Notes under the pieces: model-generated
Seen by the model: the letters and a program-made list of their open reading frames with translations, nothing else
Database searches by the model: none
What the model was told of the DNA's origin: nothing
Assembly: GCA_002171675.1 (NCBI GenBank)
Contig: NHDX01000012.1
Span: 1-12,507, forward strand
Direction: 5' to 3'
Length of the DNA stretch: 12,507 bases
From: Chloroflexi bacterium TMED70
GTDB taxonomy: Bacteria > Chloroflexota > Dehalococcoidia > Lucifugimonadales > Lucifugimonadaceae
Translations under genes and position numbers: made by a program
Part shown: in pieces, positions 1 to 7,180 of the stretch
How positions within the stretch are numbered: the first letter of the stretch is position 1
Layout: every line of letters starts with the position of its first letter

Positions 1-1
1 A

Positions 2-655
2 CAAAAAAAGGTATTAGATAAATTTGATGCTAAGGTGATTTTCATAGAAAAAAATGATGATAATTTTGTAAATATTGAAAAATCATTTAATGATCGGCTT
101 GTTGGCTTTATTGTTAACGGAGTAATGAAATATAAGAAAAATCTTTCTAATGATAATAAAAAAATTATTGCAATATTAGAAGAACAAAGATTTTTCATGA
201 CTAAAACTGTTGATGATATCTCAAACTCATTAACTACCTCGAAGATAATTGGAGATCAAAATACAGATAAAATTATTGAAAACTACCTCATCGGTGGATT
301 TGTCTTAGATTGGGGTCCAGAGTATTTTTCGACAAGAAAAAATGTTGCTTTAGTTGTAAGAGGAGACAGACCAGATGTTCAACTTTCTGCTCTTCAATCA
401 GGCACTCTAAATGTACTAATAGCTACTAATAACATAACACCTGTAGAGTATGTTATTTATGAGGCAAAGAAGTTAAAAATTCCAATTGTAATTGTTGAAG
501 AAAATACTGAAGAATCTATCGGAAAACTTTCTGATTCATTCGAAACTTATGCTTTTGATCATAATGATAAGGTTCTGTATTCTAATAAACTTCTAAATGA
601 AAATATAAACTTTGAAGAATTATTTGATGTATTTTCTGCCCCTATAACTAAGTAG
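2..655 (+). CDS. BioD-like P-loop / DRTGG-domain protein (phosphotransacetylase N-terminal-like), 5' end missing
   Basis: The reading frame is open to the left edge, so the start lies outside and about 217 C-terminal residues are seen; a GTG at 35 is in frame but internal. The first half reads like the end of a BioD/CobB-like P-loop domain: a DRLVGFIVNGV segment, then a part ending TVDDISNSL that matches the stretch usually containing IPED and TVxEI. The second half resembles a DRTGG domain, with RGDRPDVQLSAL, a strand reaching VLIATN, and KIPIVIVEENTEES. This pairing occurs as the N-terminal part of long phosphotransacetylases and in stand-alone proteins of about 350 residues. This one stops after DRTGG, so it lacks the acetyl/butyryl-transferase domain and is unlikely to be a phosphotransacetylase itself. 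A sensing or regulatory role in acyl-CoA metabolism is inference. The Walker A region is outside the window. The gene ends 6 nt before the helicase. Confidence 0.75.
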   Translation, partial: QKKVLDKFDAKVIFIEKNDDNFVNIEKSFNDRLVGFIVNGVMKYKKNLSNDNKKIIAILEEQRFFMTKTVDDISNSLTTSKIIGDQNTDKIIENYLIGGFVLDWGPEYFSTRKNVALVVRGDRPDVQLSALQSGTLNVLIATNNITPVEYVIYEAKKLKIPIVIVEENTEESIGKLSDSFETYAFDHNDKVLYSNKLLNENINFEELFDVFSAPITK

Positions 656-661
656 TTTAGG

Positions 662-2914
662 ATGGATGATCTAAATGAAAAAATCTTAGAAGGTTTATCT
701 GATAATCAAAGTAAAGCTGTCACCCATGACTTAAAGCCTCTTCTTGTTATAGCTGGTCCAGGTTCAGGAAAAACTAGAGTTATGGCTCATAGAATTCCAT
801 GGATAGTTAATAATTTTCAAATCAATCCAAACCAAATACTTGCTGTTACTTTTACAAATAAAGCTGCAAAAGAATTGATGGCAAGGGCAAATAGATTTTT
901 ACCAAATTATATGGCTCCACTAGTTAAGACATTTCACGGATTTTCATCCTATTTCTTGAGAATTGAAGGTTTTTTTGCAGGGTTAGATCAATCTTTTTCA
1001 ATTTATGATGACACTGATCAAATCAGGATAATAAAAAATATTTTTGATGAATTGGACTTAAATCCAAGAAAAATAAATCCTAAAGTAATTGCTGCTGAAA
1101 TATCAAAGGCCAAAAACAAAGGGTTTTCACCTAATAGTTTGAAAAATAAAAATTCATCTTATTTTGATGAGATAGTTTCTAGAATATATTCGAGATATCA
1201 AGAAATTATTGATCAATCTAATGCTTGTGATTTTGACGATTTGTTAATGAAAACCAAAATGATTTTGGTTGAAAATGAAGATATAAAAGAAAAATGGGCT
1301 AGTAAGTATAAACAAGTTATAATTGATGAATTTCAAGATACTAATCCTCTTCAATTTGAAATATCTAATTTACTTACTAACTCACAAAAATCTATTTCTG
1401 TAGTTGGTGATCCAGATCAATCCATTTATTCTTGGAGGCATGCTGTTCCCACAAATTTATTAGAATTTCAAAAACAATATAAAGAATGCTTAGTTGTGAA
1501 CTTGGATGAAAGTTATAGATCTACGCAACAAATTTTAGATGCTGCAGATTCAATAATTTCGAATAATTCTAATAGATTTAAAAGGAAACTATGGACTAAA
1601 AAAAAGAATGGAAGTTTAATTAACTTTAATTTTTATAATGATGAAGAAGAAGAATCATTATCTGTAGCATCGAAAATCTCTAAACAAATTAAAAATGGAA
1701 TATCGTCTAATGAAATAGCAATTATTTATAGAGTTAATGCTCAAAGTAGAGTATTTGAAGTAGCCTTAAATTCATTAGGATTGAAATACAGATTAGTTGG
1801 AGGTGTAAGATTCTATGACAGAAAAGAAATCAAAGATATTCTTGCTTACTGTAAATTACTAGTTAATCCAAACGATGATAATGCTTTTGAAAGGATTGTT
1901 AACTGTCCTCCTAGAGGAATAGGAAATAAAACCTTACAGGTCATAAGAAATTCTAAAATTGATGAAAATCTAAGTTTTATTAATTATCTAAAAAAATATA
2001 TAAACAACGAGGATTTTTCATTATTATCAAAAAGAGCCACTACAGCTTTAAAAGATTTCATAATAATATATAACAAACTTTTGAGACAAACTGAAATTCA
2101 GGAACCTTTTGAGCTAATCAATTCAATAATTACATTAACTTCATATGATGATTACTTAAGAAATGATGAAGATGGATCTGAAAGATTAGAAAATATAAAC
2201 GAATTGAAATCTTCTGCTGAAGAATTTTCAGTTAATGTTGATAAAAATCCTAAGGAATCATTGATTGAATTTATAGAAACAGCATCCTTAAATACTAACT
2301 TAGATAATATGAATGAATCATTTGAAGCAGTAACGCTAATCACTCTTCATCAAGCAAAAGGACTTGAGTATGAAAAAGTCTTTATAGTTGGAATGGAAGA
2401 AGGCTTGCTACCTCATTCTAGATCACTTGAATCCGAAGATGAAATTGAAGAAGAAAGAAGACTATGTTATGTCGGAATCACACGGGCAAAAAATGAGCTT
2501 TATCTTTCTGCATCAAGTAGAAGAAGATTTCAAGGTGTTTATGGCAATGCAATAAAATCGAGATTTCTAGAAGAGATTCCAAAAGATGTAATATTAACTA
2601 ATTCTGGAAGAAATTTTTCTCAAAATAAAACACATTGGAAGAGTAATTATATTAAGCAGAATATAATTACTGAAGATGACTTTGATGATAATATTGATCA
2701 ACCAGAAATAAACATAAATAAAGGAGATAAAGTATCACATAAAACATTTGGTGAGGGTATATTAATTTCATACAAGCCACTTTTTATGGATATTGAATTA
2801 ACAGTGAAATTTGAAGAACCTACAGGTATGAAAAAAATTATGAAAAATAAAGCTCCTATAAAAATCACTAAATCATCTGAAGAATCTTCACCTGAGGATT
2901 ATTATGGAATCTAG
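662..2914 (+). CDS. pcrA: ATP-dependent 3'-5' DNA helicase, UvrD/PcrA family (superfamily 1A)
   Basis: This is a full-length cytoplasmic repair and replication helicase of 750 residues, the normal size for PcrA/UvrD. All superfamily 1A motifs are visible: Q motif around Q16, Walker A AGPGSGKT (K37), motif Ia FTNKAAKEL, motif Ib TFHGF, motif II DEFQDT (D222-T227), motif III GDPDQSIYSW (about 249-258), motif IV ESYRST, motif V TLHQAKGLE (561-569) and motif VI YVGITRAK (R608). The C-terminus from about 685 (KGDKVSHKTFGEG) is the Tudor-like domain typical of PcrA/UvrD, which contacts RNA polymerase and partner proteins in studied members. No clear Shine-Dalgarno precedes the ATG; the start was chosen because it lies just before the Q motif. 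The stop overlaps the next gene by 11 nt, which suggests cotranscription. Family assignment is secure; PcrA versus UvrD naming is convention. Confidence 0.96.
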   Translation: MDDLNEKILEGLSDNQSKAVTHDLKPLLVIAGPGSGKTRVMAHRIPWIVNNFQINPNQILAVTFTNKAAKELMARANRFLPNYMAPLVKTFHGFSSYFLRIEGFFAGLDQSFSIYDDTDQIRIIKNIFDELDLNPRKINPKVIAAEISKAKNKGFSPNSLKNKNSSYFDEIVSRIYSRYQEIIDQSNACDFDDLLMKTKMILVENEDIKEKWASKYKQVIIDEFQDTNPLQFEISNLLTNSQKSISVVGDPDQSIYSWRHAVPTNLLEFQKQYKECLVVNLDESYRSTQQILDAADSIISNNSNRFKRKLWTKKKNGSLINFNFYNDEEEESLSVASKISKQIKNGISSNEIAIIYRVNAQSRVFEVALNSLGLKYRLVGGVRFYDRKEIKDILAYCKLLVNPNDDNAFERIVNCPPRGIGNKTLQVIRNSKIDENLSFINYLKKYINNEDFSLLSKRATTALKDFIIIYNKLLRQTEIQEPFELINSIITLTSYDDYLRNDEDGSERLENINELKSSAEEFSVNVDKNPKESLIEFIETASLNTNLDNMNESFEAVTLITLHQAKGLEYEKVFIVGMEEGLLPHSRSLESEDEIEEERRLCYVGITRAKNELYLSASSRRRFQGVYGNAIKSRFLEEIPKDVILTNSGRNFSQNKTHWKSNYIKQNIITEDDFDDNIDQPEININKGDKVSHKTFGEGILISYKPLFMDIELTVKFEEPTGMKKIMKNKAPIKITKSSEESSPEDYYGI

Positions 2915-3290
2915 TGAAATAGGTAGAATAAAATTATTAATTTATCTTTCTATTTTAGGAAGTTTTGTAGCTGGTATTTTCTTATTATTTGTTAATTTTG
3001 AAGAAGGTAAATCTCTTATAGAAATTCATTCTTCAACTGTAATTTTCCCTTTATTTGTTCCATTTCTTATTGGATTGGTTTGTTTATACTCAAGTAGAAG
3101 AAAAAATGTTTCACAAGTGTATTTGCCCATAACTTTATTAATTGGTGCAATTCTACTATTTTATTTTCAAATTGGTATGTTTGCTTTAGTAGGTAATTAT
3201 GCTTTTATTTATTTGTTTAGCGCTGCTTTACTATTGTCATCATCAGTTACTTCTTTTATATTTGTTTTCAGTAAAAGAAAGAAAAAATAA
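2904..3290 (+). CDS. Small four-helix membrane protein of unknown function
   Basis: I do not recognise the family. The 128-residue product is strongly hydrophobic, with four predicted transmembrane segments at about 11-32, 43-63, 73-95 and 100-122, a basic loop SSRRKN at 63-68 and a basic tail KRKKK, which would favour both termini facing the cytoplasm. The start lies inside the end of the helicase gene and has a good Shine-Dalgarno (GAGG at 2894-2897, 6 nt spacing). The stop shares one base with the next ATG (TAATG at 3288-3292). Both junctions argue for a real, translationally coupled gene rather than a chance frame. No catalytic motif, signal peptide with cleavage site or conserved polar pattern is apparent. 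Context (helicase upstream, acyl-CoA enzymes downstream) does not settle its role. Confidence 0.8.
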   Translation: MESSEIGRIKLLIYLSILGSFVAGIFLLFVNFEEGKSLIEIHSSTVIFPLFVPFLIGLVCLYSSRRKNVSQVYLPITLLIGAILLFYFQIGMFALVGNYAFIYLFSAALLLSSSVTSFIFVFSKRKKK

Positions 3291-3766
3291 TGTCAAATAA
3301 GGCAATCATTACAGATGAAATGAAAAATTTTATAGGGCTAGAAACTGAGCCTAAATCTTATTTTGTTGAGAGGCATTCTGTAGAGAGATTTGTAGATGCT
3401 ATTGAAGATCAAAACCCTATTTACATAGATGAAAATTTTGCAAAAGAAAAAAAAGGAGGATTGATTGCTCCTCCTACCTATGTGCGACTGTTTAAAGCAA
3501 ATAGACTTGAAAAAAAATTCCCTGAACCTTTTTCAAATTTAGTTGATGGTGGTTCATCCTATAATTTTCATAAAGATATATTTGTTGGAGATAAAATAAC
3601 CGTAGTTTCGAAACTAAAAGATCTTTTTTTAAAGTCTGGAACTATGGGAGATATGTTATTTAAGGTAACGCTAATATCTTATACAAATCAAAATAATGAA
3701 TTAGTTGCAACCCAAGAAGTTGTAACTATAACTTATGGTAAGGGAGAAAAAACTTTTTTAGGATAG
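3290..3766 (+). CDS. MaoC-like N-terminal hot-dog protein, probable non-catalytic subunit of an (R)-hydratase (HadA-like)
   Basis: The product has 158 residues and resembles the MaoC_dehydrat_N / FAS1-like hot-dog family: it opens with a YFVERHSVERFVDAIED helix region, then NPIYIDENFAK, then GLIAPPTYVRLF, and ends in beta strands (KITVVSKLKDL, QEVVTITYGKGE). Family knowledge: these single hot-dog proteins pair with a catalytic MaoC partner, as HadA does with HadB in mycobacteria, or form the N-terminal half of eukaryotic hydratase 2. Where catalytic partners have D-x-N-x-x-H, this protein reads D40-Q-N-P-I-Y45, so the catalytic histidine is tyrosine, consistent with a substrate-binding, non-catalytic subunit. 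Its ATG overlaps the previous stop by 1 nt and the catalytic partner follows after 2 nt, so a heterodimer with the 3769-4206 product is likely. Confidence 0.85.
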   Translation: MSNKAIITDEMKNFIGLETEPKSYFVERHSVERFVDAIEDQNPIYIDENFAKEKKGGLIAPPTYVRLFKANRLEKKFPEPFSNLVDGGSSYNFHKDIFVGDKITVVSKLKDLFLKSGTMGDMLFKVTLISYTNQNNELVATQEVVTITYGKGEKTFLG

Positions 3767-3768
3767 TT

Positions 3769-4206
3769 ATGAAATTAAGCTCTCAAAATTATTATGAAGA
3801 TATTAATGTGGGTCAAACAATCGGACCCTTTGTCAAAAATATTGATAGAAAACAATTAGTTATGTACGCTGGAGCATCATTAGATTTTAATGAATTCCAT
3901 TATGATGATGATGTTGCTAAAAAAGCTGGGCATAAAGGTATTATCATTCATGGAGCATTAAAGAGTGCTTGGTTAGCAAAATTATTAGTTGACTTCGCAG
4001 GAAATGCAGGCAATTTAAAGAAATTTAATGTTTCTTACAGAGGGGTTGATTTTCCTTATGAAAATTTGAAACTAAGTGGGAAAGTAATAAAAAAAGAAAT
4101 TATTAATTCAATTGGAATAATTGAATTAGAAGTTAATTTAGAAAATGCAGAAGGTAAAGTAACTACTCCTTGTTTTGCAGAAGTTGAATTACCGTTTAAA
4201 AAATAA
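3769..4206 (+). CDS. MaoC-family (R)-specific enoyl-CoA hydratase / 3-hydroxyacyl dehydratase, catalytic subunit
   Basis: This 145-residue MaoC-type hot-dog protein should hydrate trans-2-enoyl-CoA to (3R)-hydroxyacyl-CoA, or run the reverse dehydration. The hydratase-2 signature is present as SLDFNEFHYDDDVAKKAG with the expected catalytic pair D39 and H44 and the conserved N41. The usual glycine in S-G-D is leucine (L38). Downstream GHKGIIIHGAL corresponds to the second conserved strand-helix unit. The AGGA at 3760-3763 gives a Shine-Dalgarno with 5 nt spacing. It lies 2 nt after the non-catalytic partner gene and 24 nt before the dehydrogenase that would use its (3R)-hydroxy product. The acyl chain length handled cannot be read from the sequence, nor can the choice between CoA and acyl-carrier-protein thioesters, although the neighbour suggests CoA. 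Confidence 0.88.
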   Translation: MKLSSQNYYEDINVGQTIGPFVKNIDRKQLVMYAGASLDFNEFHYDDDVAKKAGHKGIIIHGALKSAWLAKLLVDFAGNAGNLKKFNVSYRGVDFPYENLKLSGKVIKKEIINSIGIIELEVNLENAEGKVTTPCFAEVELPFKK

Positions 4207-4230
4207 AAAAGTATAGAAAAGAGGAAATAA

Positions 4231-6027
4231 ATGTCACAAATTTTATCTGGAAAAGTTGCTATAGTTACAGGTTCTGGTCAGGGAATAGGTAGAGCTGTAG
4301 CGGAGGATTTAGCTGCTCATGGAGCGAAAATTTTAGTTGTAGACCCTGGTCTTTCATTAGATGGAAATGTTGAAAATGCTTCATTGGCTGATGAGGTTGT
4401 TGATGGAATAATAAAAGCTGGTGGAGAAGCTAAGGCAAATAAATTATCCGTTGCTTCTTTTGAGGCTGGTGAAGAAATAGTTAATGACGCAATTGATACT
4501 TTTGGAAGATTAGATATTGTTGTAACTGTTGCAGGTATCCTGAGAGATAGAATGATATTCAATATGAAAGAAGATGAGTGGCATGATGTTATTGATGTTC
4601 ATCTTACAGGAACATTCTCTGTTGTAAGGCACGCTGCTCCAATATTTAGGGCTCAAAAATCTGGAAGGATAATAACTTTTTCATCTACATCTGGACTTTT
4701 GGGAAATCCTGGTCAATCAAATTATGGTGCTGCTAAATCTGGAATCGCTGGATTTACAAAAGTTGTAGGTAAAGATTTAGGTAAATATGGTGTAACTGCA
4801 AATAGTATAGCCCCAAGTGCTGATACTAGAATGACAGCTTCTGTGCCTGAAGAATTTAAGACTTTACGAAATAATCCATATAAAGCAACTAGAGATCCCC
4901 GAGATATCGCACCATTTGTAACGTATCTTGCAAGTGACTATTCAGCCCCTATAAATTCACAAATTTTTCATGTTTCTGGTGGAACAATTGACCATCTTAT
5001 GGAACTTAGAAGAAAGGTAACATTATTTAATCCATTGAGTAAAGGAAGATTCAAGCAAGAGGATTTAGATTCTGAGGGTAGGGGATTAGTATTTGGATTT
5101 GGTGAAAAAAATAATGAATCTAACAAACCTTTAGATGGTAAAGTTGCAGTTATAACAGGCTCAGGCAGAGGTATAGGAAGAGGTATTGCATTAGAATTAT
5201 CTAAACTTGGTGCAAGTATAGTTGTAAATGATGTTGGTGCAAGTCTTGACGGTAGTGGAAATGATACAGGTCCTGCACAAAGTGTTGTTGAAGAAATATC
5301 CGAATTAGGAGGAAAGGCAGTTGCTTCCACTAGTTCAGTTGCTACAGTTGCTGGTGGTCAAGAAATTATTGATAAAGCCATTGATGAATTTGGTAGATTA
5401 GATATAGTAATAACTCCTGCTGGAATCCTAAGAGATCGTATGATTTTCAATATGACGAAAGAGGAATGGCAAGATGTAATAGATGTTCATCTTACTGGAA
5501 CTTTTTCAGTAGTTGCTCCTGCTTCAAAAATATTTAGAGAACAAAAATCTGGAAGAATAATTACATTTTCCAGTGTTTCAGGTTTGATTGGATATAGTGG
5601 GCAATCAAATTATGGAGCTGCAAAAGATGGGATTGCAGGTTTTACTAGAGTAGTAGCAAAAGAGCTAGGTAAATATGGTGTTACTGCAAATGCTATATCT
5701 CCTGGGGCAAATACAAGAATGACTCAATCAATTCCTGACTCTACAAGAGCAATGAGAGGCGGATCGTTTAAACCTGCTGAAGAAGACCATTTTATATATG
5801 ATCCTGAAGATGTCGCTCCTGTTGTAGCTTGGTTATGTACAGATTCAGCAGGTCATATTAATGGAGAAATTGTTCACGCTGTCGGTAATAGAATCAGTTT
5901 ATTTAATAAATATGAAACTAGGCGATCTATTACAAAAGCCGGAAGATGGACTGTTGAAGAATTGGCAAATGCTGTTCCAGAAACCTTTGGACCCGAGCTA
6001 ATTAATCCTGCTCCTCCTCAAGAGTAG
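4231..6027 (+). CDS. Tandem short-chain dehydrogenase, MFE-2/Fox2-like (3R)-hydroxyacyl-CoA dehydrogenase
   Basis: The 598-residue protein is two full SDR domains fused head to tail (about 1-260 and 300-555), each followed by a short basic/hydrophobic tail (LFNPLSKGRFKQEDL; SLFNKYETRRSITKAGRW). Both nucleotide sites are intact, TGSGQGIG at 13-20 and TGSGRGIG at 309-316. Both catalytic triads are present: S152-Y165-K169 and S448-Y461-K465. Both domains have GILRDRMIFNM and DVHLTGTF, the pattern of the dehydrogenase part of peroxisomal multifunctional enzyme type 2. An Asp near the end of beta-2 (VVDPG, VVNDVG) suggests NAD+ rather than NADP+. In both copies the usual NNAG is changed (TVAG, TPAG). 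The Shine-Dalgarno is strong (GAGGA 4221-4225, 5 nt spacing). Expected role: oxidising (3R)-hydroxyacyl-CoA made by the two hydratase genes upstream, or the reverse reduction. The two domains may prefer different chain lengths, as in yeast Fox2; that is inference. Confidence 0.92.
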   Translation: MSQILSGKVAIVTGSGQGIGRAVAEDLAAHGAKILVVDPGLSLDGNVENASLADEVVDGIIKAGGEAKANKLSVASFEAGEEIVNDAIDTFGRLDIVVTVAGILRDRMIFNMKEDEWHDVIDVHLTGTFSVVRHAAPIFRAQKSGRIITFSSTSGLLGNPGQSNYGAAKSGIAGFTKVVGKDLGKYGVTANSIAPSADTRMTASVPEEFKTLRNNPYKATRDPRDIAPFVTYLASDYSAPINSQIFHVSGGTIDHLMELRRKVTLFNPLSKGRFKQEDLDSEGRGLVFGFGEKNNESNKPLDGKVAVITGSGRGIGRGIALELSKLGASIVVNDVGASLDGSGNDTGPAQSVVEEISELGGKAVASTSSVATVAGGQEIIDKAIDEFGRLDIVITPAGILRDRMIFNMTKEEWQDVIDVHLTGTFSVVAPASKIFREQKSGRIITFSSVSGLIGYSGQSNYGAAKDGIAGFTRVVAKELGKYGVTANAISPGANTRMTQSIPDSTRAMRGGSFKPAEEDHFIYDPEDVAPVVAWLCTDSAGHINGEIVHAVGNRISLFNKYETRRSITKAGRWTVEELANAVPETFGPELINPAPPQE

Positions 6028-6598
6028 CTTTTAATTCAATATCATTAAATTTATTTATCCATTCTTCTTTTAAAGTGGACATTCTAATAAATTCGTATTT
6101 GCCTTTTTTTACTTCTTTAGGGTTCTCAAAACCTGCCTTACTGAATGATTTTTGAGCTCTATTATTTTTTAGTAGTGTGTGTAAATAAACTTCATTTATA
6201 TCGGTGTAATTGAATATATAAAAAAGTAAGTTTTTTGCTGCATCTGTGCCGTAACCAGAGTTCCAAAAAGTTTTATTACCTATCATAATCCCAAATTCAC
6301 ATGATTTTTCCCAACGATTTATGTCATAAAACATACAATTACCAATGTGTTCTTCATTAAGGTTGTCTATTGAAAACTTTTCTGACCACGGGGAAGATTT
6401 ATGTAGGTCATTTATTGAAATTCGTTCAAATTGTTCATAAGATAAATTTATTGGGAGTGTAGCGTCTAATTCAGATAACTCTATATCAGTTCTCCACTTA
6501 AAGTCATTTTGAATATCTTTTTTTTGTTTTGGTCTTAAGACAGTCTTTTCACCTGTAATGGTAATTGGTTTTGCTGCCTTTGTGTTAATTTTTGGCAT
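6002..6598 (-). CDS. GNAT-family N-acetyltransferase (RimJ/RimL-like)
   Basis: The protein transfers acetyl from acetyl-CoA to an amine; the substrate cannot be told. It has RimJ/RimL-type features: an opening strand TVLRPKQKKD, a mid-domain strand CEFGIMIGNKTFWNSGYGTDA whose N-S-G-Y-G-T is the pyrophosphate-binding loop, and LHTLLKNNRAQKSFSKAGF, where family members place the NxxSxxxxxkxGF element. I chose the ATG at 6598, giving 198 residues and a 14-nt overlap with the Nudix gene. An in-frame ATG at 6628 would add 10 residues and enlarge the overlap to 44 nt. Neither start has a convincing Shine-Dalgarno. At the 3' end it overlaps the convergent dehydrogenase gene by 26 nt. It appears cotranscribed with the Nudix hydrolase. 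Confidence 0.85.
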   Translation of the reverse strand: MPKINTKAAKPITITGEKTVLRPKQKKDIQNDFKWRTDIELSELDATLPINLSYEQFERISINDLHKSSPWSEKFSIDNLNEEHIGNCMFYDINRWEKSCEFGIMIGNKTFWNSGYGTDAAKNLLFYIFNYTDINEVYLHTLLKNNRAQKSFSKAGFENPKEVKKGKYEFIRMSTLKEEWINKFNDIELKATLEEEQD

Positions 6599-7016
6599 GA
6601 AAAGCTTTTTCCACGATCGAGAGTTCATTTTGATATGTTAATTTTTCTTTGGCTTCATCGAGGGACATCCATAAAACTGAATCAAATTCATGATCATGAT
6701 ATTCTATGTCACCACCTATTTTTTCCATCAAATAGTAATAAACTATTTTATTATATTCTATGTCTTTTTTGTATTTTTTTGTACTTGTTTCTTGTTTTAT
6801 AGAATACTGGATTTCTCCAATTTTATTAACTATTTTTGGAATTATTCCTGTTTCTTCGGCAACTTCTCTTATAGCTGTTTGTTCAATATTTTCATTATTT
6901 TCAGGGGTACCTTTTGGTAGACAGAATAGATTTTCTTTTTTTCTGTAACAAACTGCTACTTTCCCTTCAAGAATAATAACTCCTCCTGAAGACCATATGC
7001 TGACTACTTTATTCAT
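6585..7016 (-). CDS. Nudix hydrolase (MutT/Ap4A-hydrolase-like)
   Basis: The 143-residue product carries a perfect Nudix box GX5EX7REUXEEXGU: G36, E42, R50-E51, E54-E55, G57-I58. The glutamates bind the metal ions that hydrolyse a nucleoside diphosphate linked to another moiety. SSGGVII near the N-terminus and LPKG just before the box are typical of MutT and bis(5'-nucleosyl)-tetraphosphatase relatives. The DHEFDSVLWMSLDEAKEKL segment is the usual C-terminal strand-helix. Substrate (oxidised dNTP, Ap4A or another) cannot be assigned from the sequence. The ATG lies at the edge of the 164-nt divergent gap shared with korA and has no clear Shine-Dalgarno. The downstream acetyltransferase overlaps its end, so they probably share a transcript. 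Confidence 0.93.
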   Translation of the reverse strand: MNKVVSIWSSGGVIILEGKVAVCYRKKENLFCLPKGTPENNENIEQTAIREVAEETGIIPKIVNKIGEIQYSIKQETSTKKYKKDIEYNKIVYYYLMEKIGGDIEYHDHEFDSVLWMSLDEAKEKLTYQNELSIVEKAFHAKN

Positions 7017-7077
7017 AGTAAATACTTAAAGCTTTATATTATTACTATAATATTCAAATAAACTTATATATATATAA

Positions 7078-7106
7078 TTGATATTATGCTTTTTTTACAA
7101 TATGAT
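7078..7106 (+). promoter_or_regulatory. Putative sigma70-type promoter for korAB
   Basis: TTGATA (7078-7083) and TATGAT (7101-7106) are separated by exactly 17 nt, each matching the sigma70 consensus in five of six positions. A transcript would begin near 7113, giving a leader of about 68 nt before the korA ATG at 7181. Chance matches are frequent in such AT-rich DNA, but the spacing and position in the only divergent gap support it. It is inferred from sequence alone. Confidence 0.5.
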
Positions 7107-7109
7107 CAA
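7081..7109 (-). promoter_or_regulatory. Possible weak promoter for the Nudix/acetyltransferase pair, interleaved with the korA promoter
   Basis: On the minus strand, TTGATC (complement of 7104-7109) is followed 17 nt later by TAATAT (complement of 7081-7086), each matching four of six consensus positions. Transcription would begin near 7074, about 58 nt before the Nudix ATG. It lies almost on top of the korA promoter, so polymerase could occupy only one at a time. The match is weak and may be chance. Confidence 0.22.
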
Positions 7110-7180
7110 AAAGGCTACATTTTTAAATTTATTTAATAAGTAATCTAATCTTGAATATTGTAAGATTTTTATAAATCATT

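Larger units (their letters stand above)
7017..7180. other. Divergent intergenic region between the Nudix gene and korA
   Basis: This 164-nt gap is the only substantial non-coding stretch. It is extremely AT-rich and includes a TA dinucleotide run at 7065-7076. It holds the putative korA promoter and a weaker possible promoter for the Nudix gene. No tRNA, riboswitch-like structure or long inverted repeat was seen. A 16-codon frame starting at the ATG at 7086 overlaps the promoter spacer and is unlikely to be a gene. Confidence 0.7.

Noticed and set aside
2152..2343. Minus-strand frame of 63 residues inside the helicase gene
   Set aside because: It lies antisense to conserved helicase sequence, with no motif and no start signal.
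4317..5330. Two long open frames on the minus strand inside the dehydrogenase gene (4317-4562 and 4968-5330)
   Set aside because: They are antisense to intact SDR domains, have no family features and no own ribosome site; their composition is explained by the codon use of the sense gene.
6690..6948. Two plus-strand frames rich in F, Y and C opposite the Nudix gene
   Set aside because: They look like small hydrophobic proteins only because the complementary strand is AT-rich; the Nudix box on the other strand is perfect.
7065..7076. TA dinucleotide run as a functional repeat or origin element
   Set aside because: Only six units in a very AT-rich gap, with no other repeats or DnaA-box-like sites seen nearby.
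7086..7136. A 16-codon frame in the intergenic gap that could be a leader peptide
   Set aside because: Its ATG lies within the spacer of the likely korA promoter, upstream of the expected transcription start, so it would not be on the korA transcript.
7151..7175. TTGAAT and TATAAA just before korA as a promoter
   Set aside because: The spacing is only 13 nt, too short for a sigma70-type promoter; the 7078-7106 pair is much better.
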